Assembly: GCA_021307345.1 (NCBI GenBank)
Contig: CP089930.1
Location: forward strand, 3,658,001-3,722,000
From: Escherichia coli
Lineage (GTDB): Bacteria > Pseudomonadota > Gammaproteobacteria > Enterobacterales > Enterobacteriaceae
Direction of reading: 5' to 3'
Length of the DNA: 64,000 nucleotides
This document shows positions 23,701-33,308 of this stretch, piece after piece (position 1 is the first letter of the stretch; each line of letters starts with the position of its first letter). The notes under the pieces are model-generated. The model ran no database searches. It was not told the origin of the DNA and saw only the letters and a program-made list of their open reading frames with translations. The translations under genes were made by a program, and so were the position numbers.

Positions 23701-25086
23701 CTAGCGAATGGAAAAGCCACTGGTTAACACGCAGCGTCGTGAGCGGGCAAAAGTCCGTGCTGACGTTGTCCCTTCGCCAGTCGGTGTAGCAATGGTGAAG
23801 GTCGTAAAGCCTTCGCCGCCGACGCCAATACCCGCCCAGGAGGGGCCGTTTTTGACAAAGATTGAGGTTTGCATAACGCGCGCAGCAAGGTTGAGTCGTG
23901 AGACGTTCTGCGAGTGCATAATTGCCGTGTGGTGCAAACCGTCTTCGACTTTCAGCGCCAGGGTGAGGGCGCTGTCAAAATCGTTGACTTTTACAATGGG
24001 TAGCATCGGCATCAGTTGTTCACAGGTAACCCAGTTATCATCGGCGTCAACAACGGCAATCAGTAATCGTGGCATTTTCTGCGGTAGAGGAATTCCAGCC
24101 GCTTCCAGAAGATGGCATGGGCTTTTTCCGACCAGTTTTTTGTTGGCGACGCCGTCGGGCAGACAAACGGCGCGCAATTTTTCAGTTTGCTGATGGTTAA
24201 GAAGAAATGCGCCAAAACTTTGCATCTGTTGAATTAAATACTCTGCCACTGACGCTACGACAATCAGGCTTTTTTCAGCGATACATGGCAGGTTGTAATC
24301 GAAAGAAGCGCCGTTGATGATGTCTTCGGCGGCTTTCACAATATCCGCCGTTTCATCGACGATACACGGCGGGTTACCCGCACCGGCACCAATCACTTTC
24401 TTACCACTTTTCATTCCCATCGCGACGATACCCGGACCGCCGGTAATCGCCAGAACGCTGATTTTATGGTGCGCCATCATCTGTTCGGTGGCTGTAAAGG
24501 TCGGTTCAGTTACGGTAACGATCAGGTTATGAATGCCACTACAGCGAAACGCGATGTCTTCGATTATGGCAATGAGTTTCAGCGATACGTTTTTGGCTCC
24601 CGGATGAGGACTGAAGTAGATGCTATTGCCTGCTGCCAACATGCTGATGCTGTTATTAATGACGGTTTCCGTAGGATTGGTACTCGGCGTGACCGAGCCA
24701 ATAACACCAAACGGAGAGTATTCAAATAAAACCATGCCACCATCACCGGTTAGTGCCGTGGTGGTTAAATCTTCAATTCCTGGCGTGTTATCAAGTGCCG
24801 CTTTGTTTTTTAGATACTTATCTTCTTTATTTCCCATCCCCGTTTCGCTGGCGCTTTCTTCTGCCAGTTCGGTAAGGCGGGGCGTTAATTCTTCGCGAAT
24901 GGCGCTGATAATGGCGCTGCGGGTTTTAAGCGAACACTGTTGAAAGCGCAAAAAGGCCTGGTGTGCAGCGCAGACGGCCTCATCGACAGTCTGGAAAATA
25001 CCATTTCTTTGTATTTGTAAGGCACTGGGCATCAGTTTTTCGCGCAGGATATTGCGGATAATCATTTCTAATTCAGTCGGATTCAT
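23701..25086 (-). CDS. pduP: CoA-acylating propionaldehyde dehydrogenase PduP
   Basis: Converts propionaldehyde, NAD+ and CoA to propionyl-CoA and NADH in the microcompartment lumen. The protein is 461 residues of the aldehyde dehydrogenase fold. The catalytic Cys lies in FDYNLPCIAEKS near residue 267. Residues 1-18 (MNPTELEMIIRNILREKL) form the amphipathic helix that in Salmonella PduP targets cargo into the shell, followed by a linker. It overlaps pduO by 4 bases. Confidence 0.96.
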   Translation of the reverse strand: MNPTELEMIIRNILREKLMPSALQIQRNGIFQTVDEAVCAAHQAFLRFQQCSLKTRSAIISAIREELTPRLTELAEESASETGMGNKEDKYLKNKAALDNTPGIEDLTTTALTGDGGMVLFEYSPFGVIGSVTPSTNPTETVINNSISMLAAGNSIYFSPHPGAKNVSLKLIAIIEDIAFRCSGIHNLIVTVTEPTFTATEQMMAHHKISVLAITGGPGIVAMGMKSGKKVIGAGAGNPPCIVDETADIVKAAEDIINGASFDYNLPCIAEKSLIVVASVAEYLIQQMQSFGAFLLNHQQTEKLRAVCLPDGVANKKLVGKSPCHLLEAAGIPLPQKMPRLLIAVVDADDNWVTCEQLMPMLPIVKVNDFDSALTLALKVEDGLHHTAIMHSQNVSRLNLAARVMQTSIFVKNGPSWAGIGVGGEGFTTFTIATPTGEGTTSARTFARSRRCVLTSGFSIR

Positions 25087-26090
25087 TGGTTTGCTCCTGC
25101 ATTAATTGCTGCCATTGCGGCTTGTGCAATATCCATATCTTGTTCAACGCTACCACCGCTGATGCCAAGTCCCCCAAGCAATATCCCGTCTCGCCAGAGA
25201 GGAAAACCACCACCAAAAGTGACGACTTTGCCTTGCATATGGCTTTCGAGCCCGTAAAGTGGCGCTCCGGGTTGTACGGCGTCAGCAAGTTTGTGTGTTG
25301 CCGTTTTCATCGCCACGGCGGTCCAGGCTTTTTTCGGTGCCAGCTCACTGCTGACCAGCAGTGCATCGGGCATCCGCCAGGTAACACTTTCTGTCCCGTT
25401 GGCATCAACAATGCTGATGACAACGGGAATATGTAGTTCATCCGCGCGTATTGCCGCACTACGAATGAGCTGGTGAAGATCCTGAAAAGTGAGCGGCATC
25501 GTGCGTTCCTTCAATGCTGGAGTGTGATTGGCTTCGTGATAACGTTTTGTGATTTCCCGAATCATCAGGTTTTGATGAACAACGTTGTCTTCCACGCGGG
25601 CGAGGGCATACAAGCAATCGGAAAGTCGGTTGATATAGTGCAACAAAACATGGCGGACGGTGGCTTCCGTTGTCAGTTCAACCAGACGTCTTTCAGCCCG
25701 CCGGGCTACCGTGCGGGCGACATGCATACGGCTCGCGGCTTCACAACGACCAGGCAGTATGAAGCTGTGAACTGGAGGGACAGCGTTCATTGCGCTGTCG
25801 ATCGCTTTTTCCAGCGCGGCAATTTCTTCTGTTCCGATGTAACGCTGCTGCGCTGACGGCTGTTCGCTTTCACTGGCGAGCTCGGCGCTAAACCAAAATA
25901 TTTGTTGCTGAATAGCTTCCAGTAAGATGCGATGGCTTTCGATGGAGGTGGCGCAATAACACAGACTGAGTGTTGCGTTTAGCTCATCCAGCGTGCCATA
26001 GGCTTCGACACGTCGATGAGTTTTACTGACACGCTGTCCGGTAAATAGAGACGTACTTCCTGAATCACCTGTTCGGGTATAAATTGCCAT
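25083..26090 (-). CDS. pduO: ATP:cob(I)alamin adenosyltransferase PduO
   Basis: Makes adenosylcobalamin for diol dehydratase inside the compartment. The protein is 335 residues in two domains. The N-terminal PduO-type adenosyltransferase (about 1-185) has the ATP-binding TRTGDSGSTSLFTG at 5-18 and the signature INRLSDCLYALAR near 158. The C-terminal GlcG/HbpS-like domain (about 195-335) ends in GGGFPLWRDGILLGGLGISGG and binds heme in related proteins. It overlaps pduP. Confidence 0.95.
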   Translation of the reverse strand: MAIYTRTGDSGSTSLFTGQRVSKTHRRVEAYGTLDELNATLSLCYCATSIESHRILLEAIQQQIFWFSAELASESEQPSAQQRYIGTEEIAALEKAIDSAMNAVPPVHSFILPGRCEAASRMHVARTVARRAERRLVELTTEATVRHVLLHYINRLSDCLYALARVEDNVVHQNLMIREITKRYHEANHTPALKERTMPLTFQDLHQLIRSAAIRADELHIPVVISIVDANGTESVTWRMPDALLVSSELAPKKAWTAVAMKTATHKLADAVQPGAPLYGLESHMQGKVVTFGGGFPLWRDGILLGGLGISGGSVEQDMDIAQAAMAAINAGANQ

Positions 26091-26101
26091 CGTTAAAGTC
26101 C

Positions 26102-26377
26102 TTAGCGTGAAAGCGTATCGACAATGCCGACCACTGCCAGATCAATGGCTTCGTTGGGGCCGGAAAAAACATGTCTGGCGCTGGAGCCGCTGCTGAGGAG
26201 TACCAGTTCACCAACGCCTGCGCCGACTGAATCAACGGCAACTTCGTCGCCGGTTAACGGTGTAAGAGGCAATTCGCCGTCGGCACTGACCCGGCGAACC
26301 AACAGCAGTTTTTTCCCGATCAGAGAAGGTGATTTTTGCGTGGATACCACCGCGCCGGTGACTCGAGCCAGATGCAT
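26102..26377 (-). CDS. pduN: Microcompartment vertex protein PduN
   Basis: A BMV (EutN/CcmL) pentamer that closes the vertices of the polyhedral shell. The protein is 91 residues, the usual size, with the signature GKKLLLVRR near residue 21 and [21 protein letters not shown] in the middle. It lies between pduM (3-base gap) and pduO (11-base gap). Confidence 0.95.
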   Translation of the reverse strand: MHLARVTGAVVSTQKSPSLIGKKLLLVRRVSADGELPLTPLTGDEVAVDSVGAGVGELVLLSSGSSARHVFSGPNEAIDLAVVGIVDTLSR

Positions 26378-26380
26378 GGG

Positions 26381-26872
26381 TTACTCCTGCCTGATTAACT
26401 GAATGTTTCGGGTAATTGCCGCTTCACGCGCAAGTGCGGTCACACAACATTTCCGCTGTAGTACCAGTATCCCCGCGCATAACGGCGCTACGTCGGCATA
26501 ACTTAAAAGTCGACCACGATGAAGGTGGATTGGTTGTCCTTGTTCGTCGCACCAGCTTAGCGGTAGACGGGCGAGAGTCTTCAATTCAATGGCGTTCAGT
26601 AAATGACGCTGCAACGATAATTGAAGGTGCATTCCCCATGCTAACGCCTCGTGAAGGTGGGTTACTGCTCCGCCTGACGTATCGTTCTCTGCAAGCTGTC
26701 GCAACAACGGCAGATCGACGTATCGAATTTGTAACGATGCATACTGATGAACTATCTTGTGAACGCTGGCTTCTCGCAGTTGCGAAACGGTCAGCGTGAG
26801 TGTTTTTTCCGCACGTTGTTTCAGGCGAAAAATCACTTCTTCAACAATGCGTTGCATCAGCACATGATTCAT
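26381..26872 (-). CDS. pduM: Microcompartment structural protein PduM
   Basis: A protein of 163 residues needed for compartment assembly in Salmonella, with no clear homology outside pdu loci. The first ~20 residues (MNHVLMQRIVEEVIFRLKQR) form an amphipathic helix resembling the encapsulation peptides of PduP and PduD. The rest is a compact globular region with no motif I recognise. It overlaps the pduL stop by 4 bases. Confidence 0.93.
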   Translation of the reverse strand: MNHVLMQRIVEEVIFRLKQRAEKTLTLTVSQLREASVHKIVHQYASLQIRYVDLPLLRQLAENDTSGGAVTHLHEALAWGMHLQLSLQRHLLNAIELKTLARLPLSWCDEQGQPIHLHRGRLLSYADVAPLCAGILVLQRKCCVTALAREAAITRNIQLIRQE

Positions 26873-27501
26873 GGCAGCGCCACCAGCATGGCAAAAACGT
26901 CAGGATTATCAGCGCCTGCAGCGTTGGCTTCGTCGGTATCAATATGCATTTCAAGACGCATATCCGGTGAGACGCGAACAGCCACGTTATCGAATATCAG
27001 TCGTCGCTCATCACCTTCAATGGCGACAGCCACTTTATCGCCATGCGTAACGCCATAAATCAGGGCATCAAGCGGAGACATATGGATATGCCGTTGCGCG
27101 ACAATTACGCCAGAAGCGATTTCCAGTTCGGCAAACGGACTTATCAGCCGAATCCCCGGTGTGCCGCTGAGATCGCCTGACATGCGTAGCGGAGCGGTGA
27201 TCCCCAACGTTCTGGCATCTGTCCGGGAAATTTCCACCTGGCTTGCGTTGCGTAGCGGTCCCAACAAGCGAACGTTGTGCAATTTGCCTTTTGGTCCCAC
27301 CAGCGTAACAACTTGTTCAGCAGCGAATTGACCTGGTTGCAATAACGGTTTTTTCTCGCTGATCGGTTGTTCAGGAAAAAGGCGCACATAATCCGCAGTC
27401 GAAAGGTGAATATGACGACTGGAGACGCCCAGAGGGATAGGGCGCTCGCGCATCTCATCCAGAACCTGGCTCACTGTTTCTTGCAAGGTTTGTTTGTCCA
27501 T
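26869..27501 (-). CDS. pduL: Phosphate propanoyltransferase PduL
   Basis: A phosphotransacylase converting propionyl-CoA and phosphate to propionyl phosphate, so recycling CoA in the compartment. The protein is 210 residues with two copies of the PduL beta-barrel motif: PLGVSSRHIHLS near residue 22 and VIVAQRHIHMSPLDA near residue 136, whose His residues bind zinc in the known structure. Residues 1-18 form an encapsulation-type helix. With pduW absent, propionyl phosphate must be used by another acetate/propionate kinase. Confidence 0.95.
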   Translation of the reverse strand: MDKQTLQETVSQVLDEMRERPIPLGVSSRHIHLSTADYVRLFPEQPISEKKPLLQPGQFAAEQVVTLVGPKGKLHNVRLLGPLRNASQVEISRTDARTLGITAPLRMSGDLSGTPGIRLISPFAELEIASGVIVAQRHIHMSPLDALIYGVTHGDKVAVAIEGDERRLIFDNVAVRVSPDMRLEMHIDTDEANAAGADNPDVFAMLVALP

Positions 27502-27503
27502 TG

Positions 27504-27926
27504 TTACTCCTCTCGCTTATCGGAGTGGAGGCAAAGTGAACGTGGCTCACCTTTTTGCCGTTGACACGCCGGATCAAGACACAAATTACAACTGATACTC
27601 TCCGGGGTGACTGTGGCTGCTGGTGTTTCGCTAGCTTCAACCCTTACATTCAATGCTTCTGTTGTGCGGGACAGTATTCCCTCTCCCGGACGGGCAATTG
27701 CTTTGTGCGCGACAAGGGCATTTCGCTGCCCGGCGAAGCTGGCACCCGTCTCGATCGCTGCATTAACCGAGGCGACGTCACCGGTGATTTTAATGAGCGT
27801 CCAGCCTGAGCCATTGGTCTTCTCAAGACCAACCAGCGTGATGGACGCGGCTTTTGCCATAACATCCGCGCAACTGATGGCGAGTGCCAGACCACTGACT
27901 TCAAGTAATCCCAGTGATTGCTTCAC
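27504..27926 (-). CDS. pduK: Microcompartment shell protein PduK
   Basis: A shell protein of 140 residues: a single BMC domain (about 1-88) plus a C-terminal extension of about 50 residues. The extension carries Cys residues in CNLCLDPACQRQKGEPRSLC, a spacing suggesting a metal or iron-sulfur site. It lies between pduL (2-base gap) and pduJ. It is a minor shell component in Salmonella. Confidence 0.94.
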   Translation of the reverse strand: MKQSLGLLEVSGLALAISCADVMAKAASITLVGLEKTNGSGWTLIKITGDVASVNAAIETGASFAGQRNALVAHKAIARPGEGILSRTTEALNVRVEASETPAATVTPESISCNLCLDPACQRQKGEPRSLCLHSDKREE

Positions 27927-27949
27927 GCTGTGCTCCTTAGCGAATTGGG

Positions 27950-28225
27950 TTATGCAGATTTTGGTAAAATGGCCTCAACATCGCTGTGCGGCCGTGGGAT
28001 GACATGGCAGGATTTCACTTCGCCAACGGCGCTTGCGGCGGCGCTCCCCGCGTCAACGGCGGCTTTTACTGCGCCAACATCGCCGCGCACCATCACTGTG
28101 ATCAGACCTGAACCAATCTTTTCATAGCCGACCAGTTGTACGTTGGCGGATTTAACCATGGCGTCTGCGGCTTCAATCGCGCCGACTAACCCTTTTGTTT
28201 CAACCAGTCCCAGTGCGTTATTCAT
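27950..28225 (-). CDS. pduJ: Microcompartment shell protein PduJ
   Basis: A major hexameric BMC shell protein of 91 residues, closely similar to PduA but shorter at the C-terminus. The core reads [21 protein letters not shown], with the pore loop in [20 protein letters not shown]. The ATG at 28225 follows AGGAG by 8 bases; the frame runs open upstream into pduH and is not used. Confidence 0.96.
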   Translation of the reverse strand: MNNALGLVETKGLVGAIEAADAMVKSANVQLVGYEKIGSGLITVMVRGDVGAVKAAVDAGSAAASAVGEVKSCHVIPRPHSDVEAILPKSA

Positions 28226-28244
28226 ACGGTGTTTCTCCTGTGGA

Positions 28245-28595
28245 TTATGAGTGGTATTCCTTGAAGGGAATCCCTTTGACCAGCCGGGCTGCGTTATTGC
28301 CGGTGCTGCGCCGGGCATGGTTATCTTGTTGATGCATCAGCGTAAACAGTGGCGCTGATGCCGGTAAGTTTTTGTAATGCACAATCAGTTTTTCCTGGTC
28401 ACAGGCTATGCCAACCAACAGGGGAGACTGACGAGCAGCCTGCCAGGCGCTATCGATGATTTCACCTGATGGAATGTGTTGAATGCGAAAGGGAATACCT
28501 TCCTCTTCAATGCCAAGAAGAACCTCATTCCATTTATTGATACAGTCACCGATTTCAGTGACGACAATGGTTGGTGCTCGCTCTTTACTTTCCAT
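28245..28595 (-). CDS. pduH: Diol dehydratase reactivase small subunit PduH
   Basis: The small subunit of the diol dehydratase-reactivating factor; with PduG it exchanges damaged cobalamin out of PduCDE. The protein is 116 residues from MESKERAP; the core [22 protein letters not shown] mimics the PduD fold. The start at 28595 lies inside the pduG end, an 11-base overlap. The open frame extends far upstream but only this start gives the family length. Confidence 0.94.
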   Translation of the reverse strand: MESKERAPTIVVTEIGDCINKWNEVLLGIEEEGIPFRIQHIPSGEIIDSAWQAARQSPLLVGIACDQEKLIVHYKNLPASAPLFTLMHQQDNHARRSTGNNAARLVKGIPFKEYHS

Positions 28596-30417
28596 GAACC
28601 GACGCCTTGTGCCAGGAGATGAGTAGCCCGGTAGCCACCGCATTGCGCGGGCCTTCTCTACCACGGATATTCCCGCGCCCTGCGACCAGTCGATAATGTG
28701 CCAACGCATCGGTGACTAACTGCGGGACTTCGAAATCCAGTGAAGAGCCGCCCACCAGAACGACGAACGGAATATTGCGAATATTTCCACCAGGACTCAC
28801 CTGACGTAGTGCGCGCAGGGCGTTCGTTACGAAGACCCGCTCTTTTGCACTGCGACGAATGGTTCGCACTTTTTCCAGCGTTATATCACCGGGAATGGGC
28901 ACCAGTTCGTCGGGTTTCACCACACAAACGCGGGCAAATACCTGAGGGGATAGTGGGGTAGGGAAGAACTGAACGCTGCCGTCTTCATGGCGTAAGTGGA
29001 ACAGGCTTTCTACTTTTGCTAGTGGGTGTTTTTTGATCTCTTCTGCCAGATAGCGATCATTTAAGCTCAGTTCCCTGGCGATAATCATCGTCACCATGTC
29101 GCCCGCTCCCGCAAGGTGAGTGGCAATCATTTCCCCTTTTTGATTGATGATGGAGGCATCGGTAGAACCTGCGCCTAAGTCCAGAATTGCCAGGGGACGT
29201 GTAGTTCCTGGGGTAGTTAACGCTCCCTGAATGGCTGCCTCTGCTTCTGCGCCTCCGACCTGAACATCAACATGCAGTTTTTGCTTAATTTCACTGGCGA
29301 TCATCGCCATTTGCAGACGGTCGGATTTCACCATTGACGCTATACCAACAGCCTGTTCCAGTGAAAATTCGCCTGCCAGACCACCGGTAACGCTGACGGG
29401 AACTGAGGTATCTATCGCCAATAAATCCTGAATAAAAATTTCGTTGCTGGGTTTATTGGTCAGCTCCGCCATGGTCTGGCGAACATTTTCCAGCATCCCG
29501 CCGATGTTGGTGCCCGGTTCGCCCGTCACATTTTCCAGTTTTGGGCATTCACCGACTGCTTTCATTATTGCATCGGCACCAGCGGCAACATCAACCCGAG
29601 TTGTGCGCCCGGCAGAAAGAAACTCGATATTTCCGGCGGGTATCGAACGGGCTTTAACGTCGCCAGAAGGCGTTTTCACGACCACAGCTGAACGGTTGCC
29701 GATTAGCGCCCGTGCGACAGGAACGATATTTTTAGTCTCTTCAGCATTGAGGGCGAAAACGGTGGCAATCCCATATGGGTTAGAAAGGGTTTCGATAACT
29801 TTCCCGGGAACAGCGACTTCAATAGCAGCTAACATGCCGAGCGGAATACGATCGATGTAGAGGACTTCATCAACAATGGGTAAAGGGTTTTCCAGTCGGT
29901 TACTGACCAGCACGCCATCGTCGCGTTGCAGAATAACGCCTGTCAGCTGATATCCGGCACGCACGGAGGCATTTATCATGGTTGCGATATCGGCAAAATC
30001 AAAAGCCGATGACACGACCAGAATGTACGGTGTGTCCGCCGGGCGTGTTAACAACTCTTGCGGAGTGATGGTGAGTCCTACACCCAGCCCCACTCCGCCT
30101 GGAGTTTTCGGGTTGTGACCGATCATGGTTGATTCAGTAATAATGGTTTCCGTAATGGTTTCCATCGCCACATCGCCAATAACCGGGGTTGCTTCGTTGA
30201 TACGAATAAGCGAAATATCACTGACATTGATGCCGGCTTTTTTCGTTGCCTGCGCGAGCGCCTCCTGAATGCCATGTACGTTACGCAACGTACCTTTGAT
30301 TCCGGTGGTTTCTGCCAGGGCGCTGCTCACGAACGACAATTCGCCAGACGTACTGAGCGTTGCCAGCGCAACCTCTGTGGATGAGTTGCCGATATCAATG
30401 CCTGCTATATATCGCAT
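28585..30417 (-). CDS. pduG: Diol dehydratase reactivase large subunit PduG
   Basis: An Hsp70/actin-fold ATPase of 610 residues that drives release of inactivated coenzyme B12 from diol dehydratase. The phosphate-1 loop is AGIDIGNSSTEVAL at residues 5-18, a second loop is ILDLGAGSTDASII near 405, and the adenosine region VVLVGGSSLDFEVPQ lies near 555. It is 9 bases after pduE and overlaps pduH. Confidence 0.96.
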   Translation of the reverse strand: MRYIAGIDIGNSSTEVALATLSTSGELSFVSSALAETTGIKGTLRNVHGIQEALAQATKKAGINVSDISLIRINEATPVIGDVAMETITETIITESTMIGHNPKTPGGVGLGVGLTITPQELLTRPADTPYILVVSSAFDFADIATMINASVRAGYQLTGVILQRDDGVLVSNRLENPLPIVDEVLYIDRIPLGMLAAIEVAVPGKVIETLSNPYGIATVFALNAEETKNIVPVARALIGNRSAVVVKTPSGDVKARSIPAGNIEFLSAGRTTRVDVAAGADAIMKAVGECPKLENVTGEPGTNIGGMLENVRQTMAELTNKPSNEIFIQDLLAIDTSVPVSVTGGLAGEFSLEQAVGIASMVKSDRLQMAMIASEIKQKLHVDVQVGGAEAEAAIQGALTTPGTTRPLAILDLGAGSTDASIINQKGEMIATHLAGAGDMVTMIIARELSLNDRYLAEEIKKHPLAKVESLFHLRHEDGSVQFFPTPLSPQVFARVCVVKPDELVPIPGDITLEKVRTIRRSAKERVFVTNALRALRQVSPGGNIRNIPFVVLVGGSSLDFEVPQLVTDALAHYRLVAGRGNIRGREGPRNAVATGLLISWHKASVHGK

Positions 30418-30426
30418 AGTTCGCCC

Positions 30427-30945
30427 TTAATCGTCGCCTTTCAGTTTTTTACGCTCGACATAGAGTTCCGCAGCTTCACGGACAAAAGCGGCACAAATTC
30501 TGGCCTGATAACAACGCTCAAGATCGTCGGCAATGGCAATGAGTTCTTGCTTAGTCGAACGATAAGGGCGTAACGCATTGTAGATTTCGAGGATGCGATC
30601 ATCCGGCACTGAGGTAAGCTCGGCGGCGCGTTCAAAATTCATCGCCAGGCGATCGCGTCCAGCATCTCTGGCAATTGCGGCCTGAATGCGCAACGTTTCC
30701 GGGGTTATGCGCATGTCCTGGGCGGTGACTTTATCGCTGAGTACATTTTCCAGGGTGAAATCGTCGAGCGTTTTATTCGTCGCCGTTTTGACCCATTCTG
30801 GATGTTTATTTGCCAGCGGGTAATCACTCACTTTGGCGTTCAGTGTTGATGAGTGGGATGGCGCAGAGACAGGAGCTGTATCCTGGAGACTGTTCATTCG
30901 GTTCAACACGTCCCTGACCATCGACTCAATTGCATCGGTATTCAT
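30427..30945 (-). CDS. pduE: Propanediol dehydratase small subunit PduE
   Basis: The small (gamma) subunit of B12-dependent diol dehydratase, 172 residues. The N-terminal stretch MNTDAIESMVRDVLNRM is a short amphipathic helix followed by a low-complexity linker, and the helical dehydratase_SU core runs from about 45 to the end (DYPLANKHPEWVKT onwards). It is 14 bases downstream of pduD. Confidence 0.96.
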   Translation of the reverse strand: MNTDAIESMVRDVLNRMNSLQDTAPVSAPSHSSTLNAKVSDYPLANKHPEWVKTATNKTLDDFTLENVLSDKVTAQDMRITPETLRIQAAIARDAGRDRLAMNFERAAELTSVPDDRILEIYNALRPYRSTKQELIAIADDLERCYQARICAAFVREAAELYVERKKLKGDD

Positions 30946-30959
30946 GAAGGTTTCCTTTG

Positions 30960-31616
30960 TTAAAACGTCACGCGCAGTTCTTGCGGTTTTTTGCCAGTGA
31001 CCACGTACTTAGTCTCTTTGATATGTAAGATGGCGGACTTGGCCTGGTATTTCGGCCGCGCCATTTGATCGTTGAGGGTCGGAACAGGTTGTGGAGACTC
31101 GCGCTTCGCATAACGCGCGGCGTTTTTGCCAATCTGGCGATAAGTTTCCAGCGTCAACAAAGGTGCTTGCGGGAAAAGTTCCAGGTTAGACAAAGGGGGA
31201 AGCCCCAGCTGGTGGATAACTGTGGTGCCTTTTGACTGAATACCAATAGCAATGCCGGAACCGCTAAGACGATCGCCTTCAACCGCCACGAAGGCAACAT
31301 CAGACGATTTAAAGCAGCGAATCACACGGGCTTTAACACCTTCTTCTTCGATACCGGCAATCACTTCGCGCAATATGTTTTTATGCGGAATACCGATGAT
31401 ATTGACGGTTTGCGCCAGGCCAAACGCCGGGCCTACAGCGATAATAACTTCATCTTGCTGAGTGCCTTGTTGGGCTTCGCCAATTTCGGTCAGAAAACTT
31501 TCGCTATCCGGTGCGGAAGAGACCGGTGCGCGAAATGAAACGGACTTATCGCTGGTTTGCATTTCTGCCAGCACGTCTTCGATTATCTGACGTAGTAATT
31601 TTTCGTTAATTTCCAT
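30960..31616 (-). CDS. pduD: Propanediol dehydratase medium subunit PduD
   Basis: The medium (beta) subunit of diol dehydratase, which together with PduC holds adenosylcobalamin base-on. The protein is 218 residues. Residues 1-18 ([18 protein letters not shown]) form the encapsulation helix, then a Ser/Pro-rich linker, then the Rossmann-like core beginning [19 protein letters not shown] near residue 54. It is 9 bases from pduC. Confidence 0.96.
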   Translation of the reverse strand: MEINEKLLRQIIEDVLAEMQTSDKSVSFRAPVSSAPDSESFLTEIGEAQQGTQQDEVIIAVGPAFGLAQTVNIIGIPHKNILREVIAGIEEEGVKARVIRCFKSSDVAFVAVEGDRLSGSGIAIGIQSKGTTVIHQLGLPPLSNLELFPQAPLLTLETYRQIGKNAARYAKRESPQPVPTLNDQMARPKYQAKSAILHIKETKYVVTGKKPQELRVTF

Positions 31617-31625
31617 TTCTCACCC

Positions 31626-33290
31626 TTAGTCAATATCGTTGGGATCAAGTGCACCGGGAATATTTTTGATCTCTTCCCAGCGTTCCCCTTGCAGGCGATA
31701 ACCTGTAGCCGGTCCGGCGTAATCATTGACGTCATTGACCGCAGAGCGCACTTGTCCGTCATCGACGATAATGGCGGAGGTATGGAGATAGTCGCCGGTC
31801 AGTTTTGCTTTTTGCATGTTGAGCATGTCCTGGGCGACATCGGTAAAACCGGCTTGCGCCAGGGCTTTCACCACTTCCAGGCTGTTACGGTTTTTATTGA
31901 TAATTTCCTGGGCGAACTTGATGTCTTCCACGATGTTGCGCTCTGGCATATCTTTCGAACCGTGGGCATAGGTTGCCGCTTCGACCTCTTCATCGGTGAT
32001 AGGGGGTAATCCCATACCGGCAAAAACAGCCTGTAAAGCGCGTGCGGCTTTATTGCGGATAGCGATAACATCTTCTTCGCGCACTGGTCGCAGGCCACCA
32101 TCAACCTTGAGGTCACGTTGAATGACGTTGTAATCATCGAAGTCTTCGGCATCTTCGTTTGAACCAGCAAACATGTTGTCGTAGTTCGGCACAGCGGAAA
32201 AACCGGAAGAGATAAAGTCGGTGCCTGGCAGAAACTGCATCAGAAAACGTGCGGTACGGCGCATATCTGAGTGGGTAAAGGTCTGGTCATTACTGGAGGC
32301 GCATTCCAGATCCAGTGATGAACAAATTAAGTTTTCCGCCAGCACTGCGCGGATGCCTGACGGCACTGCCGATGGAACGCCGATGCAGCTTACGGAACCG
32401 TTCTGTAGACCCTGAACACCTGCGGCTTTGGTGATGTAAATGCAACGAGCCTCAAGGTAAAGCATTGATTTACCTTCCGCATAGCCCATCTGCACTTCAG
32501 AGCCGGAGCCGGAAGTAAAGCGCATTTTTAAGCCGCGAGAAGCATAAGATGACGCGAGAAATCCTTTTGACCACGGTGTATCGTCGCCGTCGGTGAAAAC
32601 AGGTTCCGTGCCGTAGACAGAAATCGTTTCGGCGTAGCAGGTATGGCCTAACATACCGAGTTTCAGTTCGGTGGCTTCCTCCAGTGAACACTGGGTCAAC
32701 ACGCCCGGGCGTCCTACCTGTGAACCGACCAGAAGAGCGATGGCGTTGAACGGTGCATAGCGAGCAACGGCAACGGTGGTTTCCTGTTCGTCAAATCCGC
32801 GCCATGCGCCTTCAGCCGCGTCGGCAGCAATTTGTACCGGATTGTCTTTGATGTTGGTGACGTGAGCCTGTTGCGATGGTGTTCGACGAGCGCGCATTTT
32901 CTGCATCGCCATCATCATCTCTACCACGTTCATCTGTGAAACCACTTCGACGATTTTGGCGGGCGTCATCGCAGTGGTCAGGGGAACAATATCGCTACGT
33001 TTGACATTTGGATCGCACAACATATTGGCAAGTTTAACCGAATCCATTGCGATGACTTCTTCGGCGCGCGCGAGATTGATACCGTAGCGGGCGATAAAAT
33101 GGTCGATCAGGTCAAACTGGCTGGCAGGTTTCCCATCCAGTTCGGTGACGACGCCGTTAACAATTTTGATTGACGGTTTAGGATCGTTCGGGCTTTCCAT
33201 CGCAATGAAGCCTTCTTCAATCCACTCTTTAACGAAACCGTCCTGGTTGACCGGGCGTTTTGCCAGTGCTTCAAATCTTTTCGATCTCAT
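31626..33290 (-). CDS. pduC: Propanediol dehydratase large subunit PduC
   Basis: The catalytic large (alpha) subunit of coenzyme B12-dependent diol dehydratase, converting 1,2-propanediol to propionaldehyde by a radical mechanism. The protein is 554 residues, the normal size, and begins MRSKRFEALAKRPVNQDGF. The TIM-barrel segments are highly conserved (for example MLGHTCYAETISVYGTEPVF and the GSGSEVQMGYAEGKSM block). It lacks its own targeting helix and enters the shell with PduD. Confidence 0.97.
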   Translation of the reverse strand: MRSKRFEALAKRPVNQDGFVKEWIEEGFIAMESPNDPKPSIKIVNGVVTELDGKPASQFDLIDHFIARYGINLARAEEVIAMDSVKLANMLCDPNVKRSDIVPLTTAMTPAKIVEVVSQMNVVEMMMAMQKMRARRTPSQQAHVTNIKDNPVQIAADAAEGAWRGFDEQETTVAVARYAPFNAIALLVGSQVGRPGVLTQCSLEEATELKLGMLGHTCYAETISVYGTEPVFTDGDDTPWSKGFLASSYASRGLKMRFTSGSGSEVQMGYAEGKSMLYLEARCIYITKAAGVQGLQNGSVSCIGVPSAVPSGIRAVLAENLICSSLDLECASSNDQTFTHSDMRRTARFLMQFLPGTDFISSGFSAVPNYDNMFAGSNEDAEDFDDYNVIQRDLKVDGGLRPVREEDVIAIRNKAARALQAVFAGMGLPPITDEEVEAATYAHGSKDMPERNIVEDIKFAQEIINKNRNSLEVVKALAQAGFTDVAQDMLNMQKAKLTGDYLHTSAIIVDDGQVRSAVNDVNDYAGPATGYRLQGERWEEIKNIPGALDPNDID

Positions 33291-33308
33291 GAATCTGCCT
33301 CAGGGAAT

